Position numbers and translations under genes: made by a program. From Microvirga sp. 3-52 (GTDB taxonomy: Bacteria; Pseudomonadota; Alphaproteobacteria; Rhizobiales; Beijerinckiaceae): DNA of 64,000 nt. The stretch covers positions 91,390 to 155,389 of the forward strand of contig NZ_JAHAMK010000006.1 of assembly GCF_018383585.1 (NCBI RefSeq), read 5' to 3'. Positions 26,487 to 34,149 of the stretch are shown piece by piece; the first letter of the stretch is position 1; each line of letters begins with the position of its first letter. Below the pieces are notes generated by a model. The model searched no databases. It was not told the origin of the DNA and saw only the letters and a program-made list of their open reading frames with translations.

Positions 26487-26744
26487 ATGCCGTCCGTCAC
26501 GATCTATACCAAGGGCTGGTGCCCCTATTGCTCGGCCGCCAAGAAGCTTCTCGGCGACAAAGGTGTCGCCTTCACCGAGATCGATATCGAAAAGAAGCCG
26601 GAAGCCCGGGCGGAGATGATCCAGAAGGCCAAGGGCCGCTCCACCGTTCCGCAGATTTTCATCGGCGAAAAGCATGTCGGTGGCTGCGACGACCTGTATG
26701 CTCTTGATGACAGGGGCCAGCTTGAGCCTTTATTGCAGGCCTGA
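26487..26744 (+). CDS. grxC: Glutaredoxin 3
   Basis: An 85-residue glutaredoxin with the dithiol active site CPYC at residues 12-15, followed by the cis-proline segment TVPQIFIGEKHVGGCDDLYAL. It reduces protein disulphides and glutathione mixed disulphides with glutathione as electron donor. The leader AAAGGAGAACTC gives a good ribosome site. Fifteen bases separate its stop from the nitrilase gene, so the two are co-transcribed; a glutaredoxin next to a deaminated-glutathione amidase homologue is a sensible glutathione-repair pairing. Confidence 0.97.
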   Translation: MPSVTIYTKGWCPYCSAAKKLLGDKGVAFTEIDIEKKPEARAEMIQKAKGRSTVPQIFIGEKHVGGCDDLYALDDRGQLEPLLQA

Positions 26745-26759
26745 CGGAGACCAGAATTC

Positions 26760-27623
26760 ATGACCTCGACCCGCTTCACCGCCGCGTGCGTCCAGATGCG
26801 CTCCGGGCGCGACGTCCTCAAGAACCGCGATGATGCGGTCGCCCTCGTGCGAGAGGCCGCGTCGCAGGGTGCGCATTTCGCCCAGACGCCGGAGATGACC
26901 TCCCTCGTGTGCCGGGACCGGGCGGAGCTGTTCGAGAAGGTCGGGCCTCAGGCGCAGGACCCTGTTCTCGCGGCCCTGCGCGAGGTGGCGCGGGAGCGGG
27001 GCATCATGGTCCAGATCGGCTCCATCGCCGTCAAAGAGGGCGACAAGGTCGCCAACCGCGCCTTTCTCATCGGCCAGGATGGCGAGGTCATCGCCTCCTA
27101 CGACAAGGTCCACCTCTATGACGTGGACCTGCCGAACGGCGAGAGCTGGCGCGAATCGGCCACCTATACCGGCGGTGCCTCAGCCGTGGCCGCCGAGACG
27201 CCCTGGGGCTATCTCGGCATGACGATCTGCTATGACGTGCGCTTTGCCGCCCTCTACAAGGCGCTGGCCGAGAACGGCGCCTCGTTCCTCTCCGCGCCGG
27301 CCGCCTTCACCAAGCAGACCGGCGAGGCGCATTGGCACGTGCTGCATCGGGCGCGGGCCATCGAGACCGGCTCCTTCATGATCTCCGCCGCCCAAGGCGG
27401 GCTGCATGAGGACGGTCGCGAGACCTTCGGCCACTCCGTGATCATCGATCCCTGGGGCCGGGTGCTGGCGGAAGGCAGCACGGAGCCCGGCGTGTTCCTG
27501 GCCGAGATCGACACCGGCCTCGTCGCAGAGGTGCGAGGCCGCATCCCCACCCTCAAGAACGCCCGCCCCTTCAAGGTCGAGGTCGTTCCCACCATCGAGA
27601 CGGATCGGGCGGCCAGCGCCTGA
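26760..27623 (+). CDS. Nit1/Nit2-type carbon-nitrogen hydrolase (probable deaminated glutathione amidase)
   Basis: A nitrilase-superfamily amidase of 287 residues with the catalytic triad Glu45 (QTPEMTS), Lys116 (SYDKVHLYD) and Cys157 (TICYDVRF). LFDVDLPNG-like and RAIETGSFMISAAQ segments place it in the Nit1/Nit2 branch, which repairs deaminated glutathione or acts as an omega-amidase on alpha-ketoglutaramate. Its position directly behind grxC supports the glutathione-repair reading. The gene has a ribosome site GACGGAGACC. It is followed after 44 bases by DUF1178 on the same strand. Confidence 0.92.
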   Translation: MTSTRFTAACVQMRSGRDVLKNRDDAVALVREAASQGAHFAQTPEMTSLVCRDRAELFEKVGPQAQDPVLAALREVARERGIMVQIGSIAVKEGDKVANRAFLIGQDGEVIASYDKVHLYDVDLPNGESWRESATYTGGASAVAAETPWGYLGMTICYDVRFAALYKALAENGASFLSAPAAFTKQTGEAHWHVLHRARAIETGSFMISAAQGGLHEDGRETFGHSVIIDPWGRVLAEGSTEPGVFLAEIDTGLVAEVRGRIPTLKNARPFKVEVVPTIETDRAASA

Positions 27624-27667
27624 TCCCCTTCCCTTTCCGAACCTGAATCCTTAAGTCTCACCGGGAC

Positions 27668-28114
27668 ATGATCAAGTATGCCCTGGCCTGCGAGCAGGCC
27701 CATGAGTTCGAGAGCTGGTTTCCGTCGAGTGAGGCGTTCGAGACGCAGCGCAAGCGCGGTTTCGTGACCTGCCCGTTCTGCAACTCGGCCAAGATCGAGA
27801 AGCAGATCATGGCCCCCTCCGTGGCACGTACGGACAAGGTCCCGATGACACCCGCGCCGGAGGCCCAGCCCGTCGCGGTTCTTTCCGAGCGGGAACAGGA
27901 GTTGCGCGCCGCGCTGCGGGCCCTGCGTGAGCACGTGTTGAAGAATGCCGAGGATGTCGGCAAAGGCTTCGTCGAGGAAGCGCGCAAGATGCATTACGGT
28001 GAGACGGAAGAGCGCTCGATTTATGGCAAGGCGGATCTCGCCGAAGCGCAAGCGTTGCTCGAAGAAGGCATCGACGTGCTTCCCCTGCCTATCGTCCCGG
28101 ACGACCGGAACTAG
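27668..28114 (+). CDS. DUF1178 family protein
   Basis: A protein of 148 residues whose N-terminus MIKYALACEQAHEFESWF and short cysteine pair VTCPFCNS define DUF1178. A Cys in the first segment and the CPFC pair suggest a zinc-ribbon-like site. The rest is charged and helical, ending ALLEEGIDVLPLPIVPDDRN, which is also typical. The family is alpha- and betaproteobacterial, of unknown function, and usually sits with nit and grxC. Here it closes the conserved run; the genes after it (28.1-33.1 kb) look like an inserted accessory block before ubiG. Confidence 0.9.
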   Translation: MIKYALACEQAHEFESWFPSSEAFETQRKRGFVTCPFCNSAKIEKQIMAPSVARTDKVPMTPAPEAQPVAVLSEREQELRAALRALREHVLKNAEDVGKGFVEEARKMHYGETEERSIYGKADLAEAQALLEEGIDVLPLPIVPDDRN

Positions 28115-28120
28115 AGCAGT

Positions 28121-28444
28121 TCAGCCCTCCAGATCCGTCTTCAGCCGGTCGAGCACCTCCACCGCCCGGCCGGCATAAGCGCCGATCCAGCGGTCGTAGA
28201 TATGCTTGATCGGGAGCGGATTGAGATGGTTCCATCGCTCACGCCCCTCTCGCTTGACGATCACGAGATCCGCACCTTCCAGAACCCTCAGATGCTGCAT
28301 CACGGTGCAGCGGTCGAGCGCCGGGAATCGGGCGCACAATTCGCCCGTGGTCTGCGGCCTGTCTTTCAATGCATCGAGAATGTCGCGGCGGATCGCGGCC
28401 GACAAGGCCTTGAAGACTCGATCACTTTCGTCGCCGCTTGACAT
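28121..28444 (-). CDS. ArsR-family transcriptional regulator
   Basis: A winged-helix regulator of 107 residues. FKALSAAIRRDILDALKDRP is the typical entry helix, TTGELCARFPALDRCTVMQH carries the recognition helix, and VIVKREGRERWNHLNPLPI the wing. No metal-binding CxC is present in the recognition helix, so it is not a classical arsenic sensor. It is divergent from an SRPBCC (AHSA1) gene, a frequent two-gene pairing. A perfect 8-bp inverted repeat overlaps its own start codon, which suggests autorepression. Only six bases separate its stop from the convergent DUF1178 gene. Confidence 0.9.
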   Translation of the reverse strand: MSSGDESDRVFKALSAAIRRDILDALKDRPQTTGELCARFPALDRCTVMQHLRVLEGADLVIVKREGRERWNHLNPLPIKHIYDRWIGAYAGRAVEVLDRLKTDLEG

Positions 28445-28463
28445 GTTATGTTTTTATAACATG
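28442..28463. promoter_or_regulatory. Candidate ArsR operator
   Basis: CATGTTAT (28442-28449) and ATAACATG (28456-28463) form a perfect inverted repeat with a six-base spacer, in an AT-rich island of GC-rich DNA. The left arm contains the arsR start codon, and the right arm lies 28 bases before the SRPBCC start. Binding would block both genes. Confidence 0.65.
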
Positions 28464-28490
28464 ATGGCGTGACATGCAAGGAGACCGGCC

Positions 28491-28964
28491 ATGGAGCTGA
28501 CGTTCAAAGTGTCTGCCCGGATTGCGAAACCGGTGGCCGAAGTGTTCGAGGCCATCGCCAACCCCTCCGAGCTGTCGCGTTACTTCACGACGGGGGGCGC
28601 CAAGGGCCGTCTGGAGACCGGAGCAACCGTCATCTGGGATTTCCATGATTTTCCAGGAGCGTTCCCGGTCTGGGTCGTCGAGGTGGTGCCCGAGAAGCGG
28701 ATCGTCCTGCAATGGGAGGCCGGCGACGAGCCTTCGAATGAAGCAAACGCCTCGGGCCGGTACAAGACGACCGTGACGATCACCTTCGAACCGCTCGACG
28801 GTGGACAGCGGACCCTGGTCTCGATTGCGGAGGAAGGCTGGCGCGAGACGGAGGCCGGTCTGAAATCATCCTATGGCAATTGCCAGGGCTGGATGCAGAT
28901 GCTCTGCGCGCTCAAGGCCTACAAGGAACACGGCATCAACCTGCGGGACGGCATGTTCAAATAG
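28491..28964 (+). CDS. SRPBCC/AHSA1-family protein
   Basis: A START-like, Bet v 1-type ligand-binding domain of 157 residues: TFKVSARIAKPVAEVFEAIA is the first strand and helix, VIWDFHDFPGAFPVWVVEVV and KRIVLQWEAG the central sheet, and GNCQGWMQMLCALKAYKEHG the long C-terminal helix lining the cavity. AHSA1 homologues in bacteria often partner with ArsR regulators. The ligand is unknown. GCAAGGAGACC gives a strong ribosome site. It probably forms a regulated unit with the divergent arsR gene. Confidence 0.9.
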   Translation: MELTFKVSARIAKPVAEVFEAIANPSELSRYFTTGGAKGRLETGATVIWDFHDFPGAFPVWVVEVVPEKRIVLQWEAGDEPSNEANASGRYKTTVTITFEPLDGGQRTLVSIAEEGWRETEAGLKSSYGNCQGWMQMLCALKAYKEHGINLRDGMFK

Positions 28965-29034
28965 GCGCCATCGGAACGAGACCTCGCCGTTCCGGCTTAT
29001 GCCTGCTCTGACACGGCAAAACAGGGCAGGCCTC

Positions 29035-29568
29035 TTGGCGGTTTTCTTCACCAGCGACACCCATTTCGGGGATCCCCGGGTGCTGCGGATCGACAAGCGT
29101 CCGTTCAAGACGGTTCCCGAGCACGATGCCGCCCTCATCTCGAGATGGAACGAGGTCGTCTCGACCGAGGACGAAATCTGGCATCTGGGCGACTTCGCCC
29201 TGCATGTGCGGCCCGAGCGTGTCGATGAATTGCTCGGCCTTCTCAACGGCCGGAAGCACCTGATCACCGGCAACAACGATGGTCCGGGAACGCTTGCGGC
29301 GAAAGGCTGGGAGAGCGTTCAGGCCTATGCCGAACTCATGCTCGACGGCCATGCCCTGGTGATGTGCCATTACGCCTTCCGAACCTGGAAGAACATGGGC
29401 CGTGGCTGGATCGACCTGCACGGCCATTCCCACGCCAAGCTGAAGCCGCAGACGCGCCAGTTCGATGTGGGCGTGGATGCCTTCGACTACCGTCCTGTCA
29501 CCCTTGAAACGATCTTGGCCTCCCGGACGCGACGCCGGAAGGCCAGTGCTGACATGGCATCTGACTGA
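29035..29568 (+). CDS. Metallophosphoesterase family protein
   Basis: A calcineurin-like phosphoesterase of about 177 residues with all five metal motifs: SDTHFGD, HLGDFAL, GNNDG, CHYAF and HGHSH. It belongs to the small single-domain phosphoesterases whose substrates range from nucleotides to phosphodiesters; the true substrate is unknown. TTG 29035 is chosen because it gives MAVFFTSDTHFGD, the usual start of the family, with AGGGCAGG upstream; ATG 28999 is the alternative (189 residues). It runs on the same strand as the SRPBCC gene and is convergent with the MFS gene. Confidence 0.88.
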   Translation: MAVFFTSDTHFGDPRVLRIDKRPFKTVPEHDAALISRWNEVVSTEDEIWHLGDFALHVRPERVDELLGLLNGRKHLITGNNDGPGTLAAKGWESVQAYAELMLDGHALVMCHYAFRTWKNMGRGWIDLHGHSHAKLKPQTRQFDVGVDAFDYRPVTLETILASRTRRRKASADMASD

Positions 29569-29577
29569 AAGAAGCTG

Positions 29578-30768
29578 TCAGATAGACGCTTTCACAGGCT
29601 TCCATTCCATCGCTGCCTCGGCACGATCGAGCCTGCGGCTCCACAGCGCCAGGAGAAGGCCGGAGGCGGGCAGCACGGCCGCGATCCAGGTGACGGATCC
29701 CAGACCGGGGCCGTGATCGATCACGAAGCCGCCGAGCCAGGCCCCGAGAGCGTTGCCGAGATTGAACGCCGCGATGTTGAGGCTGGATGCGAGGCTCTGG
29801 CCGGCACCATCGGCCTTTTCCAGAACCCACATCTGCAGCGGCGGCACGGTCGCGAAGGCGGCGGCGCCGAGCACGCCCACGAAGGCGACGGCAGCGACCT
29901 TGTTGTGGATGCCGAGGGTCATCGCGGCGAGGACCACGGCCAGCAGGCCGAGGGATCCCAGCAGGGTTACCATCAGCTGGCGGTCGGCGAGCTTGCCGCC
30001 CAGAAGATTGCCCAGCACCAATCCGCCGCCGAAGACCAGCAGGATCGGCGAGACGGCGTTCTCCGAGAAGCCGGTGATCTGCGTCAGGATCGGCGCGATA
30101 TAGGTGAAGACCGCGAAGACGCCGGCATAGCCGAGCACCGTGGTGAGAAGCCCGAGCAGCACGGGCCGGCGCGTCAGCACCTTCAACTCATCGGCGAGGC
30201 TGCCGCCTTCGACGGTCTCCTGGCGGTCTTTCGGGACGAAGAGCGCGATCACGGCGAGCGCCGCCACGCCGACCAGAGTCACGGCCCAGAAGGTGGCGCG
30301 CCAGCCATAGGCTTGGCCGAGCCAGGTTCCGAAAGGAACGCCGAGGATGTTAGCGACCGTCAGGCCCGTGAACATGATGGCGATGGCCGAGGCCTTCTTG
30401 TCGGCGGGCACGAGGTTCGTGGCCACGACGGAGCCGACACCAAAGAACGTGCCGTGGGCGAAGGCCGTCAGCACGCGGGCCGCCATCAGCGTCGCGTAAT
30501 CCGGCGCAACGGCACAGGCGAGATTGCCGAGGGTGAAGACGACCATGAGCGCGAGAAGCACGGTCTTGCGCGACCAGCGGCCCGTAAGCGTGGTAAGCAG
30601 CGGCGCACCGACCACGACCCCGAGCGCATAGCCGGAAATGAGCAGGCCCGCCGCCGAGATCGAGACGCCGAGATCGGCGCTGACCTGCAGCAGCAGGCCC
30701 ATGATGACGAATTCCGTAACGCCGATACCGAAGGCACCGGCCGTCAGCGCATAGAGAGCAAGAGGCAT
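29578..30768 (-). CDS. MFS transporter, DHA1 (YdhP/AraJ-like)
   Basis: A 12-helix major facilitator of 396 residues. GVTEFVIMGLLLQVSADLGV, GYALGVVVGAPLLTTLTGRW and RVLTAFAHGTFFGVGSVVAT are hallmarks of the arabinose-efflux/YdhP/PbuE branch of drug:H+ antiporters, which export sugars, purines or drugs. The start MPLALYALTAGAFGIG is standard for the group. It is divergent from a LysR regulator with 113 bases between starts, the common layout in which the regulator controls the exporter. A perfect 12-bp palindrome lies in that gap. Confidence 0.9.
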   Translation of the reverse strand: MPLALYALTAGAFGIGVTEFVIMGLLLQVSADLGVSISAAGLLISGYALGVVVGAPLLTTLTGRWSRKTVLLALMVVFTLGNLACAVAPDYATLMAARVLTAFAHGTFFGVGSVVATNLVPADKKASAIAIMFTGLTVANILGVPFGTWLGQAYGWRATFWAVTLVGVAALAVIALFVPKDRQETVEGGSLADELKVLTRRPVLLGLLTTVLGYAGVFAVFTYIAPILTQITGFSENAVSPILLVFGGGLVLGNLLGGKLADRQLMVTLLGSLGLLAVVLAAMTLGIHNKVAAVAFVGVLGAAAFATVPPLQMWVLEKADGAGQSLASSLNIAAFNLGNALGAWLGGFVIDHGPGLGSVTWIAAVLPASGLLLALWSRRLDRAEAAMEWKPVKASI

Positions 30769-30843
30769 GAGAGACGTCCTTGAAAGAGCGGCATCGGCCG
30801 CGCTGGTGGCCGCAAGATGGACGCCAACTCGCTTATGAACTAG

Positions 30844-30872
30844 CCTGCCGGCAGGAACAGAATTTATGAATT
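30844..30872. promoter_or_regulatory. Candidate LysR-type operator
   Basis: CCTGCCGGCAGG (30844-30855) is a perfect 12-bp palindrome, followed by AATTTATGAATT (30861-30872), an imperfect one. Both lie between the divergent MFS and LysR genes, 10 to 38 bases before the LysR start. Confidence 0.5.
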
Positions 30873-30881
30873 GAACTCACA

Positions 30882-31787
30882 ATGGCCCGGATGGACATCA
30901 ACCGGTCCGGCGAGATGGAGGTCTTCGTCCGGGCCGTCGATCTCGGCGGCTTTTCCGCGGCCGCGCGCGCCTTGCGCATGACGCCCTCGGCGGTCAGCAA
31001 GCTGATCGCACGGCTGGAGGCTCGTCTCGGCGCCCGCCTCGTCAACCGCTCGACCCGCAAGCTCCAGCTCACTCCCGAGGGCGCAGCCTTCTACGACCGG
31101 GCGGTGAGCATCCTGGCCGATCTCGACGAGACCGAGCGCAGCGCCGCATCAGGCGCCGCACCGCGCGGGCGCCTCCGGGTGAACACGAACGTTCCGTTCG
31201 GCACCCATTACCTCATCCCACTCCTGCCGGATTTTCTCGAGAGGCATCCCGAGGTGAGCGTGGACGTCACGCTGACGGACACCGTGGTCGATCTGCTCGA
31301 GGATCGTGCCGACGTAGCCATCCGCGTCGGTCCGTTGAAGTCTTCGCAGCTTGTGGCGCGCAAGCTCGGCGAGAGCCAGATGATGCTGGTGGCCGCGCCC
31401 TCCTATCTGGACAGGCACGGCACGCCGCAAAGCCCCGAGGACCTGGCCCGCCACAACCTTCTCGGCTTCAGCTTCGCCCGCCAGAGCAACGGCTGGCCGT
31501 TCAAGGATCGCAGGGACAATGTCAGCGCCGTCGTGCCGACCGGCAATGCGCAGGTCAGCGACGGCGAATCGATGAGGCTCCTCGTGCTCACCGGCCTCGG
31601 CATCAGCCGCCTGTCCCGGTTTCACGTCGGGCCCGACGTGGACGCCGGACGGCTGGTTCCGGTGCTGGAGGCCTATAATCCCGGTGACACGGAAAGCATC
31701 CATGCGGTCTATGTCGGCGGCGGCCACCTGCCCGCCCGGGTTCGCGCCTTTCTCGATTATCTGGTCGAGACCGTCCGCCTCGATTGA
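30882..31787 (+). CDS. LysR-family transcriptional regulator
   Basis: A protein of 301 residues. The helix-turn-helix is at about residues 10-65 (MEVFVRAVDLGGFSAAARAL, TPSAVSKLIARLEARLGARL, NRSTRKLQLTPEG), in the CrgA/DsdC-like sub-group named for SVSKLI and NRSTR. A substrate-binding domain follows (GRLRVNTNVPFGTHYLIPLL, ADVAIRVGPLKSSQLVARKL). The inducer is unknown. Start ATG 30882 or 30891 is equally possible. The divergent MFS exporter is the likely target. Confidence 0.9.
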   Translation: MARMDINRSGEMEVFVRAVDLGGFSAAARALRMTPSAVSKLIARLEARLGARLVNRSTRKLQLTPEGAAFYDRAVSILADLDETERSAASGAAPRGRLRVNTNVPFGTHYLIPLLPDFLERHPEVSVDVTLTDTVVDLLEDRADVAIRVGPLKSSQLVARKLGESQMMLVAAPSYLDRHGTPQSPEDLARHNLLGFSFARQSNGWPFKDRRDNVSAVVPTGNAQVSDGESMRLLVLTGLGISRLSRFHVGPDVDAGRLVPVLEAYNPGDTESIHAVYVGGGHLPARVRAFLDYLVETVRLD

Positions 31788-31886
31788 GCAGAGTTGCTCC
31801 TGGTTTTGTCATTGGACGAACGCAGCGGCGGCCGCTTTACCCGAACCATTCGCCTCACACCCGGTTGAGGTCGCAGGGAGCCCTTC

Positions 31887-33101
31887 ATGGATCAGCCGAC
31901 AACCGACCTGAAGCCTCGACGGCGCATCTCGTTGATGCGCCGGTTCTTCGACAGCGAGGCCTCCGCCGGCATGATCCTCATGGGCGTGACGGTGATCGCC
32001 CTTGCGGTTGCAAATTCGCCTCTCGCCGACACCTATTTCGCCGTCCTGAAAACCTATGTCCTGGGCCTGAGCGTCCTGCACTGGATCAACGACGCGCTCA
32101 TGGCGGTGTTCTTCCTGCTCGTGGGGCTCGAAATCAAGCGCGAGATGCTGGACGGCCAGCTCTCCACCTGGCCGCGCCGCATCCTCCCGGGCATCGCCGC
32201 TCTCGGCGGCATGATCGCGCCGGCCTTGATCTATCTCGCCATCACCCGGAACGAGCCGCAGCTCCATCACGGTTGGGCGATCCCGACCGCGACCGACATC
32301 GCCTTTGCCCTGGGCATGCTGGCGATCCTCGGCTCGAGGGTCCCGAAATCCCTCACCATTTTCCTGACCGCGCTCGCCATTCTCGACGATCTCGGGGCGA
32401 TCATCATCATCGCGTTCTTCTACACCAGCGACCTCTCGCTTGCGATGCTGGGCGCGGCGGCCTTGTGCCTTCTGGTGCTGGTGGCCTTCAACCGGCTCGG
32501 GATCGTGTCACTGCTGCCCTATCTCGCTGTCGGCGCAATCCTGTGGTTCTTCGTGCTGAAATCCGGCATCCACGCCACCCTCGCGGGTGTCGCCCTCGCC
32601 CTCACGATCCCGCTTCATGCGAACCCGAAAAAGACCCGGGCGGAGGATGCGCCCCTCCACCGCCTGGAGCACGCTCTTCATGGCTGGGTCGCCTATGCGG
32701 TCATTCCGATCTTCGGCTTCGCCAATGCGGGCGTGTCCCTCTCCGGCCTCTCTCTGGATGCTGTCCTGAGCCCCCTGCCGCTGGGCATCGCCATGGGCCT
32801 CTTCATCGGCAAGCAGCTCGGCGTCTACGCCCTTTCCTATGGCGCGATCCACCTCGGCTTTGCCGACGTCCCCGCAGGAGCGACGCGCGCCCAATGCTAT
32901 GGCGTCGCCCTGTTGTGCGGCATCGGCTTCACCATGAGCCTGTTCATCGGGGCGCTCGCCTTTCCGGATCAGCCGGAACTGAGCGACGCGACCAAGATCG
33001 GCGTGCTCATGGGCTCCGCCCTCTCGGCGCTCGCAGGCTATATCGTGCTCAGCCTCGCGCCGCGGGAAAAGCCTCACACCCGTGCGGCGAGAAGCATGTA
33101 G
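31887..33101 (+). CDS. nhaA: Na+/H+ antiporter NhaA
   Basis: NhaA exchanges sodium for protons across the inner membrane and controls pH and sodium tolerance. The 404 residues carry about twelve helices. The functional residues are present: Asp137 in [11 protein letters not shown] and the Asp167-Asp168 pair in AILDDLGAI, equivalent to Asp133, Asp163 and Asp164 of E. coli with an offset of four. [15 protein letters not shown] supplies the conserved Lys of helix X. GGGAGCCCTTC-like purines precede ATG 31887. Its last 28 bases overlap the convergent ubiG gene. Confidence 0.96.
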   Translation: MDQPTTDLKPRRRISLMRRFFDSEASAGMILMGVTVIALAVANSPLADTYFAVLKTYVLGLSVLHWINDALMAVFFLLVGLEIKREMLDGQLSTWPRRILPGIAALGGMIAPALIYLAITRNEPQLHHGWAIPTATDIAFALGMLAILGSRVPKSLTIFLTALAILDDLGAIIIIAFFYTSDLSLAMLGAAALCLLVLVAFNRLGIVSLLPYLAVGAILWFFVLKSGIHATLAGVALALTIPLHANPKKTRAEDAPLHRLEHALHGWVAYAVIPIFGFANAGVSLSGLSLDAVLSPLPLGIAMGLFIGKQLGVYALSYGAIHLGFADVPAGATRAQCYGVALLCGIGFTMSLFIGALAFPDQPELSDATKIGVLMGSALSALAGYIVLSLAPREKPHTRAARSM

Positions 33102-33802
33102 TTGACGCCCGTGTCGGACGAGAGCGACCACGTATCCCGCAGCGGGTTGTAGGTCACGCCCTTGAGATCATGGACGGCAAACCCCGCAGCCCGGATGGCA
33201 TCCGTCAGCTCGTCGGGAGTGACGAACCGGTCCCATTCGTGTGTGCCCTTGGGCAGCCAGCCGAGGATGTACTCGGCTCCCACGATGGCGGACGCGAAGG
33301 AGCGCAGGGTCCGGTTGATCGTCGCCATGGCGAGGCACCCGCCTGGGTTCACCGCCTGAACGCAGGCGTTCACGAAGGCCTGCCGGTCCGCCACGTGCTC
33401 GACCACCTCCATGGCGAGCACCATGTCGAAAGTCTCGCCCCTGGCGACCACGGCCTCCACCGTCTCGTTGCGGTAATCGACCACGACCCCTGCCCGCTCC
33501 GCATGGAGCCGGGCGACGGAGATGTTGGTGGGGGCCGGATCGAGCCCGGTGACCTTGGCGCCCAGCCGCGCGAGCGGCTCCGACAGCACGCCGCCGCCGC
33601 AGCCCACGTCGAGGATCGTGATGCCTTCCAGGGAGCGGGCCGAACGCGGATCGCGCCCGAAGCGTCGGCAGGCCTCGTCCCGGATATAGGCCAGCCGCAC
33701 CGGGTTGAACTTGTGCAGGACCTTCATGGCTCCCTTCGGGTCCCACCAGGTCTCGGCGATCTTCTCGAAGCGGGCGACCTCGGTCGGGTCGATGGTGGTC
33801 AT
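33074..33802 (-). CDS. ubiG: Ubiquinone biosynthesis O-methyltransferase
   Basis: UbiG performs both O-methylations in ubiquinone synthesis. The 242 residues contain motif [21 protein letters not shown], the acidic [25 protein letters not shown] and [20 protein letters not shown], and the N-terminal [20 protein letters not shown] that marks UbiG/Coq3. It is divergent from lysC, the standard alphaproteobacterial layout. The 3' end overlaps nhaA by 28 bases tail to tail, so the inserted block abuts it closely. Confidence 0.96.
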   Translation of the reverse strand: MTTIDPTEVARFEKIAETWWDPKGAMKVLHKFNPVRLAYIRDEACRRFGRDPRSARSLEGITILDVGCGGGVLSEPLARLGAKVTGLDPAPTNISVARLHAERAGVVVDYRNETVEAVVARGETFDMVLAMEVVEHVADRQAFVNACVQAVNPGGCLAMATINRTLRSFASAIVGAEYILGWLPKGTHEWDRFVTPDELTDAIRAAGFAVHDLKGVTYNPLRDTWSLSSDTGVNYMLLAARV

Positions 33803-33873
33803 GGGATCCTCCGCAAGAATGCCCTCCGCCTTGCGGGAGGGGTAGGGGTAGGGCCGGTCGGGTGAGACCTGCC

Positions 33874-33964
33874 CGTCATGGCCGGTCTTAGACCGGCCAA
33901 CCCGATCCTATGAGGCTCAGCGCTTTAGGCAATCGGGATCACCGGCACAAGGCCGGCGATGACG
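33874..33964. repeat. REP-like two-hairpin element, copy 4 (orientation B)
   Basis: Begins CGTCATGGCCGGTCTTAGAC and ends in GGCCGGCGATGACG, the reverse orientation of copies 1-3. Its spacer GGCTCAGCGCTT is the reverse complement of that in copy 2. It lies in the 347-base gap between ubiG and lysC. The rest of the gap (33965-34149) holds no recognisable gene. Confidence 0.87.
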
Positions 33965-34149
33965 TGGAGGGAGCATTGCCAAGTGCGGCGCTCCGACTTT
34001 TTGTCCCTATCCATCTGGGCAAGCCCAAGGCAGGCGGCGGAGAGAAATCGCGCGTTGACAGGGCGCAGCCCTACCGTCATGTAGGGGCGCCTTTCGGCCT
34101 GCGAAGGGCAAAATCTCATCTTCCTCACCGAGTACGGCCTTCCTCGCCC

